Source of the DNA: Albula goreensis
Lineage: Eukaryota; Chordata; Actinopteri; Albuliformes; Albulidae
Length of the DNA: 64,000 nt
Direction of reading: 5' to 3'
Assembly: GCA_022829145.1 (NCBI GenBank)
Contig: CM040763.1
Span: 12,323,141-12,387,140 of the forward strand
Within the stretch, counting starts at the first letter, position 1. Every line of letters begins with the position of its first letter. A program made the position numbers and the translations under genes. This document shows positions 11,380 to 23,164 of this stretch, piece by piece. Under the pieces are notes generated by a model. It was not told where the DNA came from, ran no database searches, and saw only the letters and a list, made by a program, of their open reading frames with translations.

Positions 11380-12480
11380 GTGGTGATGAAGCCCCATTAA
11401 CGTGAGTGCCGCTCCAATGAATCTAGTGCATATCATGCCTCTGTTACGTTTCCCCAGTAACTTTTGACAAGAAATCTTTTTTTTCCACTTTCCATTTTTG
11501 TAGCATAATTAGCTTTCATTTTTGAACTGTATAGGGAATTTCTAATGCTAATCTGTCTGTCCTAGACCTTTTAACTTTAAACCATTTTTTTCTACCAATT
11601 GAACTCTTCTGGGGTTAAAATTGTTCTTCCCTTCCTCATTATCAACACTTGATTTTTTCCCCACTTGCTCTATAAATCTCTATTAAAGCCCCTTTTGCAT
11701 TGTGAGAGGAGAGAAGTGCAAATCCGCTATCTGGAAGATTTGAGTGTTTCCCCTGTACAGCAATTCATTACTTCCCAGAGCACAATATCATTTTTAAAAC
11801 ATCAGTTGGCAGCTGTGCAGTATATCAGTGCCTCAGACAGAAGATGGCTGTGGTAGTCTGTGTTTAGAAAGCATACTTCAACAGCATGTATGTACTAGTC
11901 AAACACACAATGAACATTCTGAATTTAAAGCATAAATGAAAACATGAACAATTAATATTTTTATATCTGGTGTGTTGAATTTGTTTTTTTGCCTTGTATT
12001 GTATCTGTAATATGATGACAGATTAAGTGTATGTTGTTGGGTATCACTATTGGGCTGTTTTCCCTATGGGAAAGACACTGAAGCGAAACCCTGCTGTATG
12101 TCTTTTCCTTTTTGGTGAAGGTGTTTTTTTCCATACAATGCACCGTATAAGAAATGACAACCATTAAATTTTAGGGGCAAGGATAAAAAAATAAAAACTA
12201 TAAAAGACAGCAGAACAGCTTTATGAAGATGGACAAAAAAGGGCAGAGCACTTAAAAAGCTGTTCAGTGTGATACAACTGGCTCTGAGCAACTTTGCTCT
12301 TGACCTCTTCAGAACTAAAATATCAAGTAAATAAATAATTTTCACCGCAGGTTTCCAGCAGCTTGCAAGCCTTGCTTTTATACACAGAGATCAGAGTGTC
12401 TTTGTAGGTAAAATGTTAACAAATGTCATCTCCGTCTGCTACATCGCAGCCTTTACATATTACCAATGGCCATTTCGGTT
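11380..12480. other. AT-rich noncoding
   Basis: 11690-11850 is slightly more complex and contains a near-octamer (GTGCAAAT). Otherwise AT-rich with T-runs. No gene is recognised. Confidence 0.5.
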
Positions 12481-12489
12481 AAAAAAGGG

Positions 12490-13215
12490 ACATTTTATTA
12501 ATTATTTAACCCCGCTGAGAGGCGTCGCAGGCTCTACTTTGTGCCACTGTCCTCCGGCGCACTTCCCTCTGATGGCCTTGTCTGTGGTACCGGGCAAGCG
12601 AGTGACAGCATCAGAAAATAAACCGAACTCGTTCAGAGAAAGAGGGAGTCGTGACTTTGGGGGATAGAAGTCAAGAACATAAGACTTGTGCACATTTCCA
12701 CTGGCGTTGCCTTGAAGCGCTTGAAGCAGCCTCTGCCTTTGTGACACAGAAAATGACAAGTCCCACAGGGAGATTGCCTTAGGCTTCAAAATCACTTTAA
12801 GAAATCTTGTGGTTTCCCTGTGCTGTGTACCAACCTGGGCAAAAGACGCTTAAAAGCTGTGAACCTAAGCCTGATAACTTCCAGATAAATAGTTAATGAT
12901 GGAAATGGAGGGAGGAAAGTACACGTGTGATGATGTGGCTTCTAATTAGTTTCTGATGGGACTGGCATTATTAATTGATAAAGCCAAGGTCTAGAAGGAT
13001 GTGTCTTTGTGGGTCTCTCAACATAACTGGGGACAGCATCAAAGGAGGCTTGATCAGTTAATGGGCTCATAGCAAAACGTATTCTCATTAGAGCTCCCAT
13101 TAAAGCTAAAATATGGCCCCTCTACCTGCATGGGCTGAGACCGCTGAGAGTGCACAGGTGACCTTGCCAATCAGACAGCCAAGGAACCGCTGCCATGGAA
13201 CACATAAACACAGTG
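12490..13215. promoter_or_regulatory. Large candidate conserved noncoding block
   Basis: A long complex block with CpG in its left part (12510-12660) and homeodomain-like cores (CTAATTAG, ATTAATTGATAA) at about 12930-12985. It has no poly-runs and no sustained frame. Two overlapping frames of 84 and 97 residues on opposite strands show no domains. The size and texture fit an enhancer cluster of the kind found around developmental transcription-factor genes. Conservation was not tested. Confidence 0.4.
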
Positions 13216-13257
13216 CTACGCTAACGTCTCTGTGAGATTTTTTTCTTATTCTTTTTC

Positions 13258-13274
13258 TTTTTTTTTTTTTTTTT
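13258..13274. repeat. Poly-T tract
   Basis: A 17-base T-run within a longer pyrimidine-rich stretch. It ends about 40 bases before the candidate splice acceptor at 13311-13312 and may be part of its polypyrimidine tract. Confidence 0.9.
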
Positions 13275-13312
13275 GCTGTTGTTTATTTGGCCCTTGTGAC
13301 TCTCTCCTCCAG

Positions 13313-13492
13313 GACACAGAGGAGCGAAAGAAGAAGAAAGGAGAGGAACAGCGGCGTGTTGTGAGGAAGCCGGAGGAGGCAGAGGCAGGATTAGACACAC
13401 GCTGTTCTGCCCTGCTAAGTGACCTGGGGAGAAGGCCTGAGCAGGTGGCCCAGTGGAGGTAGAGGGAATCTAGCATCCACTCCAAAGTCAAG
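13313..13492 (+). other. Candidate exon after a strong acceptor
   Basis: A long pyrimidine tract ending TCTCTCCTCCAG precedes this segment. The frame starting exactly at the junction stays open for 49 codons, is highly charged (Glu/Lys/Arg-rich start, EERKKKKGEEQRR), then leucine-containing, and ends at TAG 13460-13462. Two donors are possible: GAG|GTAGAG at 13459, and the stronger AAG|GTAAAG at 13493. If the latter is used, the frame ends inside the exon, so this would be a terminal coding exon, a UTR exon or a long-noncoding-RNA exon. No family is recognised. Chance splice signals are common in introns. Confidence 0.3.
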
Positions 13493-13589
13493 GTAAAGCA
13501 GGAGTGACTCGCAGGGGGGCGAGAGAGAAGGGAGAAGGAGAGAAAAATGAAGGGACTACCTAGGCAGATGTGAACAAGGGTTCCCCTCT

Positions 13590-14170
13590 CATTTTCCTTT
13601 CTTCTTCACACCTTGGACATCTCCGCACTGATATTAATGTAAAGTAATTCAATCTGCTACGCGCCCATATTAAAAATGTATATCTTGTTCCGTTGTTAGG
13701 ATGAATAATGGCTTTTCTGACATCCGGGGCCCAAGTCTTAAGGATGTTTCCCCGTAATGTGATCTGGACTTTGTGCAAAGCGGACGCCTCACCTGACGTG
13801 GTCTTGTTTGCATTCTTTTTTTCTTATTTACAGGCCTAATTAGCGGATTCAGTGATACACATCTTTTGACCCGCACTATTGTGATTTTAGCTTTGATCTG
13901 TGTCTCTCCGGTGAACCCATGTCTCTGAGCATTAATAACCTTTCCTCTGGCCTGAATTTACAACCAAAAAAATGTAGTTTCTACAGCCAACCAGGCGTAC
14001 TTCTAATCAGAGCCGACTAGTGTGGTGGGAAACATCCTCTTCCTCTTTCATTCATAGTCAGGCTAAATATTCAGGGCTCAAAGCTCAATAGAACACTCTC
14101 TGTTGCAGCAGAACCCAGTGCGCAGCATCACCGAATACCCACAGAATCCTTTTGAAACAGAACTCAAGAC
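13590..14170. promoter_or_regulatory. Candidate conserved noncoding element
   Basis: A complex block with retained CpG (CTACGCGCCC, ACATCCGGGGCCC, AAGCGGACGCC) and homeodomain cores (CTAATTAG near 13838, ATTAATAA near 13931). No reading frame is credible. It adjoins the candidate exon and the preceding block, so 12.5-14.2 kb may be one regulatory cluster. Confidence 0.35.
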
Positions 14171-14184
14171 TCCTGAAAAAAGTA

Positions 14185-14720
14185 TGGGCAAATTTAATTG
14201 CAATAACCATGTCCAACTTCTATGCTATGCACATCAATCTCAAGTTTGAAGACAGCTTCACTTATTTCCATATAGTGTTGATAGGGCTGTGAAATAAAAG
14301 TGGACAACAGGTATTGTAATGTTACAAGAAGTGTGTTTTCCCAGCATATTATATGTAACATAACTACAAACACTCCAAAAGAGACTGGCAGAATAAAAAA
14401 ACGATCTGGTGTTTTTTTTTTTTTGGCTGGTTTTTTTTTTTTTTTTACAACACTCAAGCCTCTGCTGGAATGTGTTATGTGCGTATGTGCAATAGGCTGC
14501 CCCAGGCTTCCTGGTCAGTGCCATGTCATTTTCAATGTGCTCTGATATGTAACCTGGAGGCCATGCAGTACACTCTGAAACATACACTGGCCATTATAAA
14601 ATCCAGGTATATTTTTGTATTTTTATTTTTTTAAGTTTTGTGATTTTATTTTGTAATATCACAACTGACCTACACAGAGATACCATTTAGATGGTCTGAT
14701 ACTCATCATTTAGATTTTAT
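14185..14720. other. Noncoding with poly-T runs
   Basis: T-runs lie at 14412-14424 and 14431-14446. The overlapping frames on both strands are low-complexity Lys/Phe artefacts of these runs. Nothing else is recognised. Confidence 0.55.
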
Positions 14721-14724
14721 TCAG

Positions 14725-14810
14725 ACTAGGGGTGTTACAAGAACGGTATACATCTATATCACACGAATTATACCTCCTAAAAATGTTGGTACCAAGGGGT
14801 GGGTACGTCT
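14725..14810. mobile_element. Possible degenerate fish DNA-repeat fragment
   Basis: The segment starts CTAGGGGTGTTACAAGAACGGTAT and continues through GTTGGTACC and GGGTACG. It resembles the start of a widespread fish interspersed repeat that begins TAGGGGTGTAACG and carries repeated GGTAC-type words. That likeness is from memory of the general pattern. No terminal repeats or target-site duplication were found. Confidence 0.25.
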
Positions 14811-14814
14811 GCTT

Positions 14815-17670
14815 TTTTGAGGTTATTTAAAGTTGTAATTATTTTTTATTCATTAATATTTTTGTGCTCTAATTTTAAATAGAGACTAAAATGTCATTTT
14901 GTACTATTGATTTATAAACTTGAAGGATACTTTTGGAATAATGTCTTCAATAATAAAGCATCCGAAGTGAATTTTGAGTTTGGCTGGAGAGGAGTAAGTA
15001 GGTAAAGACCTTTAACAAGCTCATATTTGAGCTTCTCTAGTGACATGTAAATCTTTCTACACTAAGCCCTGGGATCAACGCTACATACTGTTCTTGATGC
15101 TTTGGAGTGTAGGAAAGGCACAGAATCTGTCAAAGCGGAGCAGGCTTTAGTCTATGTGGTGAAGAAAAAAATATGTAGCGTAGCAATTGAGACCCTTAGG
15201 TGCAATCTAACACCTGCTTACACATGTATTTTGCATAGCGCTATAAGTAAGATGTCATGCACAATGAGAATGAGCACAGAACATCTAGAAGCTCAAGAAA
15301 AACCAAAACATTTTTTTTTAACATCAGGTTCTCAGGTTCTCTATCTAAACAGATATTCTGATGTATTATTTGCTATGATGAAAAATATTCTTGTGTTAAT
15401 GCAAGGAAAATAATCTGCAATAAAATCTGTCATGTAAGAAAATTTCAATTCTTTTCCCAAGATGTTTATTAAAAATATTAAATATAAAGAATCAAAAATC
15501 TAAAAAATGTTTATTTCATTACAAGAACGGTGGCAGTTTAGTATAAAGACAATTGAATATAACAAGTTATTATTACAAATTATAATTGAAGTCATTGGTA
15601 AATCAACCTAAAAAATAAATCTGAGCTACAACTGTTGCATAGCCATGATTTTGTCATAACTTCTACTCTCAGTTAAACACAAAACTATTTTTCTCCACTA
15701 GTGCAATAAGCTAAATGATCACCAATATTAAAAGAAAAAAAAACACGATTTACATTGATGCAGGTAATGCATGTGTTGAAATAAAAGTCAAAGTTAAGTG
15801 TGAGTGGTGACTGACTCCAGATGTATGCCTGTACGCCCTGACAAGCGAGGCTGGCGTTCCTGTCTGATTCCTGTGTGCTCACATGCAGAAACTGTCAGAG
15901 CTGCTCTCATCCTCTTCCCACCCTCACACAGTCATTCAAATTCATCAAATGACTGAAATCCTAATCACCCATACACAGCGGCTCAAAAGATAAATGGACT
16001 GAAGACTGTGGTTTATAAATTTTTCAGTTTTGTCCTCCATTGGTGTGTAATGGAAAGAAAATGATCTTGTGGTGATTGTCACATGTAGTACAGTGTTAGA
16101 ATGACAATGCTGGCTTTCCACTTTTCCATCTTTCCCATTCCCAGGACCTTGCTGCTAAAAGCCTTTGCCCCTATAGGCTCTGTAACATGATAGCAGAGTA
16201 GTAAGAAAGCATTGCAACTACAGGCAGAAGAACCACAAATGACTTCTTATTTATGTACATATTATGTTTCACCTCAGTGGAATACACAAAATCACAGAAC
16301 AATCATCATTAACTGTGCAAAGATATGGTAAGAGAGGGAAGCCTTTTCACAAGCAATTTCTATCATCTTTACAATTCATTACTATACATTTTCCTTGCAT
16401 TGTGACTTGCATGATTTTTTTTTGTACTTTAGTTGATATTGTAATTTTCCATTTTCACTTTATGTGGCATTTGAGTGGGAACTCAAATGCCTTGGCCAAT
16501 GTGCAGTGGATTCCAAAAATATTAGTGTCCCAAGCACTAGCTCCATCTCTTTCAACAAGTGTTAGAATATAAATGACTCCCTTATTAAATAACTTGATAC
16601 CACTCTCGCAGTGCTTAATTCAAACCACACTATTTTGGAATCCGCAGTCCAGACACAAGCAACATTGTGCTACAAGCCTGTCTCAGACTGGGCATAGAAG
16701 GCCTATCTCGGTATAGGAAGACAAATCGTATATTTTTTTTTGTTTTGGGGGTGAGGGGGGTATCTGTAATCACTGCATGTCTAATGGAACACGCACACAC
16801 CCATGTGTGGCATTAATATTAAATTGTGTTTATAGAGCATATGTTGCCAGCTCCTGACTGCTTTGTTTCTTAACTTTCTTACCCACTGACATCAAAGTGA
16901 ACAGATCATGTATCCCAAGGTGCAGCATAATGCTGTCACAAGGGCTTCCCGCTCCTCATTTAGAAGTGCACTGACAGTGGTGTGTATTCCAGCATAATCT
17001 GAAATTCTCTAACAACTTTTTCCTCCCGAACACCTGTTAAATTCTAATGCACAGGTTGTTAGAGAGATATATTTTAATTTTAAATGTTTGGAAGTTACTG
17101 CTGGAAATGATCAAAGTACTCAGCACTGGGGGGAAGCAGGGAACTCAGTCCTCATTTAAATAAAGGAGAGACTTGGCTTTGAACATCATACCGTGAAGAG
17201 AGAAAAATACACATTATCTGTTTTGTTTCCATGCTGGGTATCAACATCCACTCTGCTTCCAGATGAGATATGGTAACTTTTTACACTTGGTCAAAAAACT
17301 AAACTAAATAATAGTTTAGCAATAATATGCATTTCTTTTCTTTTATTTTTTTTTTTGCAGTTTGGTGTAATATTAACTGATCAGTTGGTTTTATCACCTG
17401 TTGTTCCTCTTTTCTCCAGAGTTGGAACCAAATATATGACAACATTTCAACAGACTCCTTTCTGATTTATGAGGGAAGATATCCCTGTATTGTGACTGCT
17501 ATGTTTTAAAATAATGATACGATACATGTTTTGGTGTGTGACGCACATAGCAGTGCTCTGGTTTGTAGGAACCAAAAATTAGTTTCTGAAGAGAGGGTCC
17601 AATGTTTGGCTTCAGCTGGACAAAGGCCTGGATATTATTCTTTTTCTTGTAAGACAGGGATTTTGTTAAG
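14815..17670. other. AT-rich noncoding
   Basis: Mostly AT-rich with only spurious frames. A 38-codon minus frame at 16892-17009, just after an AATTTCAG, has protein-like composition but cannot be joined in frame to the upstream exon at 17678-17847. A G-rich tract follows T-runs near 16732-16760. No gene is supported. Confidence 0.45.
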
Positions 17671-17677
17671 CACTTAC

Positions 17678-17847
17678 CTGAGTAGGTAGAAGGGGCTGAG
17701 GCCTAATGTTCTTCCAGCAGAAACATCTGCAGTGTCCAGTTGTACTGTTTCCACACTCCCGACAGTTGCTTTCAGAAGGTGCTTCTGACCATAGCCAATA
17801 CCTAGCTCCACAGCTATGAGGAATAGCCAGAGTAAGGAAAAAGCCAT
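17678..17847 (-). CDS. Candidate first coding exon with signal peptide, partial
   Basis: The minus strand opens with ATG at 17847 in a strong start context (G at -3, G at +4) and runs 56 codons plus two bases. It then meets a perfect donor, CAG|GTAAGT, at 17680-17672. The peptide begins MAFSLLWLFLIAVELGIGYG, a textbook signal peptide with a short n-region, a hydrophobic core of about 15 residues and a probable cleavage after Gly-Tyr-Gly. The mature part starts QKHLLKATVGSVETVQLDTA and ends GLSPFYLL plus the first two bases of a split codon. Reading on through the donor gives an immediate stop, so the frame makes sense only if spliced (phase 2). It would be the start of a secreted or membrane protein with the other exons at lower coordinates. 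I do not recognise the family and found no matching second exon in the window. A chance ORF is the main alternative. Confidence 0.5.
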
Positions 17848-17859
17848 GACTCAACACTT

Positions 17860-19050
17860 CAGTTCAGAACTAAAGGAACCTCAGGCATGGCTGTTTCTCC
17901 ACACAAAAGACAGCAATGCATGGCCTTAAAATACTACATCACATGATAAAATACACTTGATACATAATTATAAATCCGAGTGGGTATGATATACTCATAA
18001 TAACTTTCTGATCACTTTTTCTGTTTGAACATTGTAAAAATATAGTAAGAAATGTGTTATATTCCTTCTGACTATTTGAGGTAAACTATATTGATTCTTT
18101 CCTCTACAACAGATTCATTTTCACAATATGTTGCCCATATAGCTGTAGCGATCAAGCTAAATTAACAAAATGGTTTTGACATTCCCAAGAAAAATAAGGA
18201 TCTGCTGTTTTGTCGAGCACTTTGTGCAGAAAATATGTTGTTTTTCTTTGAATCTTTCCTCTTTTCTCGTTTTGAGCGCTGGCTTTGTGGCTTTATATTC
18301 ACATAGAAATCAAGGACTTTCACTGTTGGTTATGAGTTTGCGGCTGCTTAGTTGCAGGAGATTGAAAATTACCAGTAAAATCCAAAGACCATCATATAGT
18401 GTTTGCTGATGTAAGGGAATGTTACCAATCAACTGTCACAGACTGAAAGCTGCTTGAGAGTATTTTTTAATGAAGTTGCTCTATGTGGTCTGTTTTTTCA
18501 CTTTCCCAAGATTGTAGGCAGTATAACATTTCTAAAACAATAATACCTTTTTTTGCACACACAATGTGTATTAGGAAGATTGATTTCAACCATATCCCAT
18601 TTAATTTAAAGCAAGAAAAGCCTATAAGCAAATATTTTAATTATTGGCTATTAATTATTTGATATGAATGTTTATAATGTAGGGAGTAGAGTAGAACATT
18701 AAAGAGCAGATATCAAATCCAACATTCCCTTAAACATACATACTTTTGGAAACATCTTTGTGTTTCAATAGCTGTTTCTATCCTGCTGTGAGCAAATACA
18801 AGAAATTATATCTAATTAATGAGATAAAGAAAGCTATTAAAAATAATAACATGCAGAAAATAAGTGACACAGAATATAATATCCCTGCAGGAAGTTATGT
18901 GCCATGCACCTGCAGTACTCTTTATCCTTTATAATAACTTTGGCTTCTGCCAAAAAATGTTTTTTATTTGGTATATATTTTTAGGGAAAGTACAGTTTTA
19001 GTCTGAAGATAGTACTTATACAGTGATAGCTCAAGTGGTTTCATTAAATT
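17860..19050. other. AT-rich noncoding
   Basis: If the exon to its left is real, the first part would hold its promoter and 5' leader on the minus strand; no clear TATA or CpG island is seen. The remainder is AT-rich with spurious frames. Confidence 0.45.
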
Positions 19051-19054
19051 TGAG

Positions 19055-19930
19055 CCCCGTGCATTGTGGCTCATTAATGAACTACAGCCATATGCTTGAG
19101 ACACTTAGGTCAGAGAGACAGCAAGGCCCAATGCTGCTGAACCACACGTCTTGTCCTTGTGCTGGGTTTGTTTCTGTGGGACCACAAAATTCACAAGCTT
19201 AAAAACCCAGACAGCGCGGCTGGCTATTGGGCGACCCAAAGCCAGTCGCACGCTTTTTTGGAGTACAGCCTACTAAGCTTCGCATTACATGGTTATGAAG
19301 GGGCTGATTATGGCTGCTCCGTAATTAACAGTGATCGGATTTGTTTTGTGGCATAAATGGTGCATGTGTACAACATTAGCCGTGGCACTCTCATTCAAAT
19401 TCAGCTCAAGGGCTCAGCGGCAGACGGGTCACGAGCTTCAGGGAGCACAATCACAAGCGCCTCCATATGCTCCTGCAGCATCTCGCCCCGGCTACGAACG
19501 AGAGATAAGTTCCCAGAAGAACCTAATCGTGTTCAGTAATTACAGTGCGGCTTTTCAGCTGGCTAGAAATAAGGGAAAAGCGAAAACACTCCCTCATCAG
19601 ATCGTTTGTAAATTGCTTTACGTGGCGTATGCCGAACTCGGTTGGTTTTTCGACTGCTGAAATTATAAATAATTGTAACAGATGTGGCAATATGGCTGGC
19701 CTCCAATAAACGAGGCCCCAGATAATTTGGCCGACCCTTTGACAGGCCAATTTAATAAAATGTGAACAAAATCTTCCTGCTAATAATTTATCATCCCTTC
19801 TCCCAATTGGTTAAACTTAATTACCCTAGCAGTTAACAAGGTCACACCCAGATGCCAAACTCGGCTACAGTTTTGATAATGCAATCAGGAATGGTGAGGT
19901 GATGACAGCGTTGTTGTTTTTTTCATTACC
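19055..19930. promoter_or_regulatory. Large candidate conserved noncoding block
   Basis: This is one of the most striking enhancer-like blocks. Nearly 900 bases keep balanced composition, CpG (GACAGCGCGGC, AGTCGCACGC, CTACGAACGAG, TATGCCGAACTCGG) and many homeodomain or GATA-type cores (CATTAATGAAC, GTAATTAACAG, GAGATAAG, GTAATTAC, CTTAATTACC, CCAATTTAATAAAA). Several overlapping frames of 60-109 residues on both strands have no domain. The absence of a single dominant frame together with dense AT-core sites points to a regulatory element. Confidence 0.45.
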
Positions 19931-19934
19931 TGAC

Positions 19935-22480
19935 TCCCTGAAAACACAGGTGCCAATGCTTCCTTGTCAGGCTGTAATAATTATATGCTATCACAGAATG
20001 CATAGTTAGCGCTTTGAACACTGTACATAAGCACTTCTTTGGTTACCTTTGCTTTTTCTCTCTCCAACTGGGTTCCTTCTGAAAGAGTTGACAATGCAAT
20101 GGGCCATGTTGAGACCTTCCCAATACCTTCAGAGGGAACAAAGGGAGCAATACAGTGTCTTGTATATGAATGCACTTATGTGTGTGTGTGTGTGTGCTTG
20201 TGTCCGCGCATGTTTATGTATGCATGTGTGGCTTGCTCCTTGGCTTAAATCCAAATTCTCATACTAATAAGTGGGTTACACTGCACAAGAAGACCAATCA
20301 TGTCTCACCATATTGTACTGTCCTGTAACAATTTATGATTGTGCGAGACACTTTTTTTCTTCTCTTTTCATTATACTCTAATTTGTTGATGCTGCATCTC
20401 TCAATTTATTGTTTTGTTGCACGTGTGTTAACAAAGGGTCAAATCAAGTGTACATTTTCAGTGCAAAAGTGCATTTTCAGTGCAAGAATCTCACTTCTGT
20501 GAGTCCATCATTATGTGGAAAATGCACATAAGTGGCGTGTAAATCTGGTCTGGATTCAGTCCAGAACACAATTATGGAAGAACAGTGATAAAAATAACGA
20601 TGCTGTGATGGTAAAATGTGGTAAATGAGCTGCAGTCTCCATATATCACATGCAAATATTATTTCAAATATTGTGCTTATGCCTCAAAAAGTTGTCAAAA
20701 ATGTGATTTTGGCAGCTATGGTGTTAGATGTGGCTCATCTATAATCATCTATCATATTATGGAGCCCTGACTACCAGCTTCTTAAGCATAAGTATTAAAA
20801 CAGTCTCTTAATAAGTCTGTGGTCTGTGGATCTCTGTATGGGACAGTTGGGAATGATTCTCATGTAGCTGAATGTCCTGACTCTGACCAATGCATTTCCA
20901 AGTAATACAACTGAATTTGATGGTCTGTATGTTGTTATTCTGGTTTACATCAAATGTTAAATTATCTGGCAATTTGCTTTCCATTCTTTTTAATAAGCAA
21001 TCATTTCCAATAGCTTTTACAAGAATAAAGGCCACTTAAAAGTATAATAATGAAATGTGAAGTTAGACCAGATTCAAACACAAGGGCAGAAATGTGAGGA
21101 AAAGTAAAATATGTTGTTGCTGGAACAAGATGAAAGCCTGCAGATTAAAAGTGGCACCTGGTTCTCTCAGACACTAGAAATAATCATGCACACTTTCATC
21201 GTATTTCTTAGGTTCAGGTCTGGAATACAAGGTCAAGCGAGAGAAAGAGTCTGAACACTCCACTAATATTGCTGAAACTTAAAAATTTATTTGAACATTT
21301 CTGAACTCCAGTAACATGACTGAAAAACCAGACGAAGATCCATTGAAAGTTGTTCATATTCTGCACAAGTAAATATTTACTTTTTGAAAGCAGTAGAGTT
21401 GGGTAAACTCTTTACATTCCAACTAGTCACTCTTAATATTCGTCTTGTAATATTGACATTAAAACAGTAATAAGGTCAGGACTGAGCAGGAGGTTTTAAT
21501 GTAGTAAATTATATATTTCCATAGGTGCTATTAATGGGTGCAAGTGGTGAATGATTTAGGAGGCCCACAGTTGGACAGGGGCCCAAAAATATGCATCAAT
21601 ATATTCAATAGGCTTTGGAGGAGGGTCATATCTTTTCATGGGGCTCTAGCAATGTCTCTGTATATTACTAATAGTTTTGCATTTAAATAATGCATTGCTG
21701 TAATTACTATTTTACTTAATGTATGTTTCATACTAATATCTATCCTTTTCTTACAATTGTTTTAATGGATGCTTTATGTGTTGTTACATAAGTCTGGATA
21801 AAAGAATATGTTAAATTGCTTACAGTGCCTGCTACTGCTGTACTGTTAAAGTCATCAATAAATTACATTGCTCACCTGACAGTCTTTGTATTTTATACTC
21901 TATTACCTATGTCTTGTTTCCAGGAGTTATATGTGAACTGCAAGTCATTCATCTGAATGAGCTGGAGAGACTTCTTAGGCACAGATTATCTTACTCCTAA
22001 CAATATGTTAATCAGGGGAATATCGTGAAGCAAAGTGTGGAGTTAAATTTATAAGATACAAAATGATACTTTGTGTATGTTAAATATCCACTAAGACAAC
22101 ATGACATAGCTTTGGAGTAAAGCTGTAATTGTGACTATATGCAAAGATTATGTGTAGGGGAATTGGTTCCTTTGAACAGGTTCCCTGTCATTACAGCTGG
22201 GGATTCTCTAAATATGTAGAAATATAGTTTATTGTAGCTGCTTCTTGGAAAGCAGGGTGTCACTGATGCAATGGATTACCACAAACATAGGAGCGCCCTC
22301 ACAGCTCCCTGAAACTAGCCCAAATTCTGAGCTCATTTATTATGTTAGTATTTTCCAACACAAGAGAACAACTACATCTGCACAGACCATCACTGCTTTT
22401 TTTTCAGACGCCACCGGCTCTCAAGATACATGAACCTCAGAGTCAGAGTTTAAGAAGACTGGCTGCGTATTAATGGTCTG
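19935..22480. other. AT-rich noncoding with short repeats
   Basis: A (TG)n run lies at 20179-20196. A two-copy 19-base direct repeat lies at 20450-20487 (GTACATTTTCAGTGCAAAA then GTGCATTTTCAGTGCAAGA). A stretch near 21540-21660 with GGAGGCCCACAG and GGGGCCCAAAA looks repeat-like but was not identified. No gene is seen. Confidence 0.5.
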
Positions 22481-22489
22481 CAAAAATGG

Positions 22490-23160
22490 GACAATCACGA
22501 CACGCATCACCTGGTCCGGGGGTCAGCCACAAGCTTCAGCCAGAGCCAAAGCCCAAAATGCATGTCAACAAATCTGAAAGGCAAGGCATTAGACATGAAT
22601 GCTCTTCCAAGTTTCCTTCACTCCTGTCAGTAAAATGTGCTTTTCTATAGGTGTTTATAAATAAACTAACGCACTTTCTGTGACTAAAAAAAAATCTAGT
22701 TTATGCCACTTGTTAAAAATGTGTTGCCTTTAAAGTGGCTGTGTCTTAGAATATACAGCAGCGCTCACCCAGGCCACGGAGGAGTGACCTCTGAGACCCG
22801 CTGCCCACGGCTCGCTGTGAAGATTGTAAAGAGGCCCATTGATGACGGTCTGTTCCACCCTCTGCTCTCAAAGCTTTCTGAAGCCTTCCCTGGGAGCCAG
22901 AGCTGGTGTCACAGGCCCTCTATAAATAACGTCTGTTTTTCACCAAAACACATTTCTTAAGCAACGCTCCAAATGTTTGTAAAGTCATTATAGCATATGC
23001 TGAGCCGGGAGAGGACATTGCCGCTAGCCAGCTGCCAGGCACTTCTCTGCTGCGAGTGCTTTGTCCTGAGGCTCCCCTGCAAGTCAAAGCTGGCGGAACA
23101 TGAAAGCGCACCAGACAGCCCATTCCAATGACATTACATTAAATTTGCTGCTCCTCTATA
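22490..23160. promoter_or_regulatory. Candidate conserved noncoding element
   Basis: A GC-richer block with no poly-runs. Frames of 85 residues (+) and 67 residues (-) cross it without domains or splice pairing. It has a TATAAATAA at about 22920 and TAAATTTG near its right edge. Enhancer-like by texture only. Confidence 0.38.
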
Positions 23161-23164
23161 CTTG

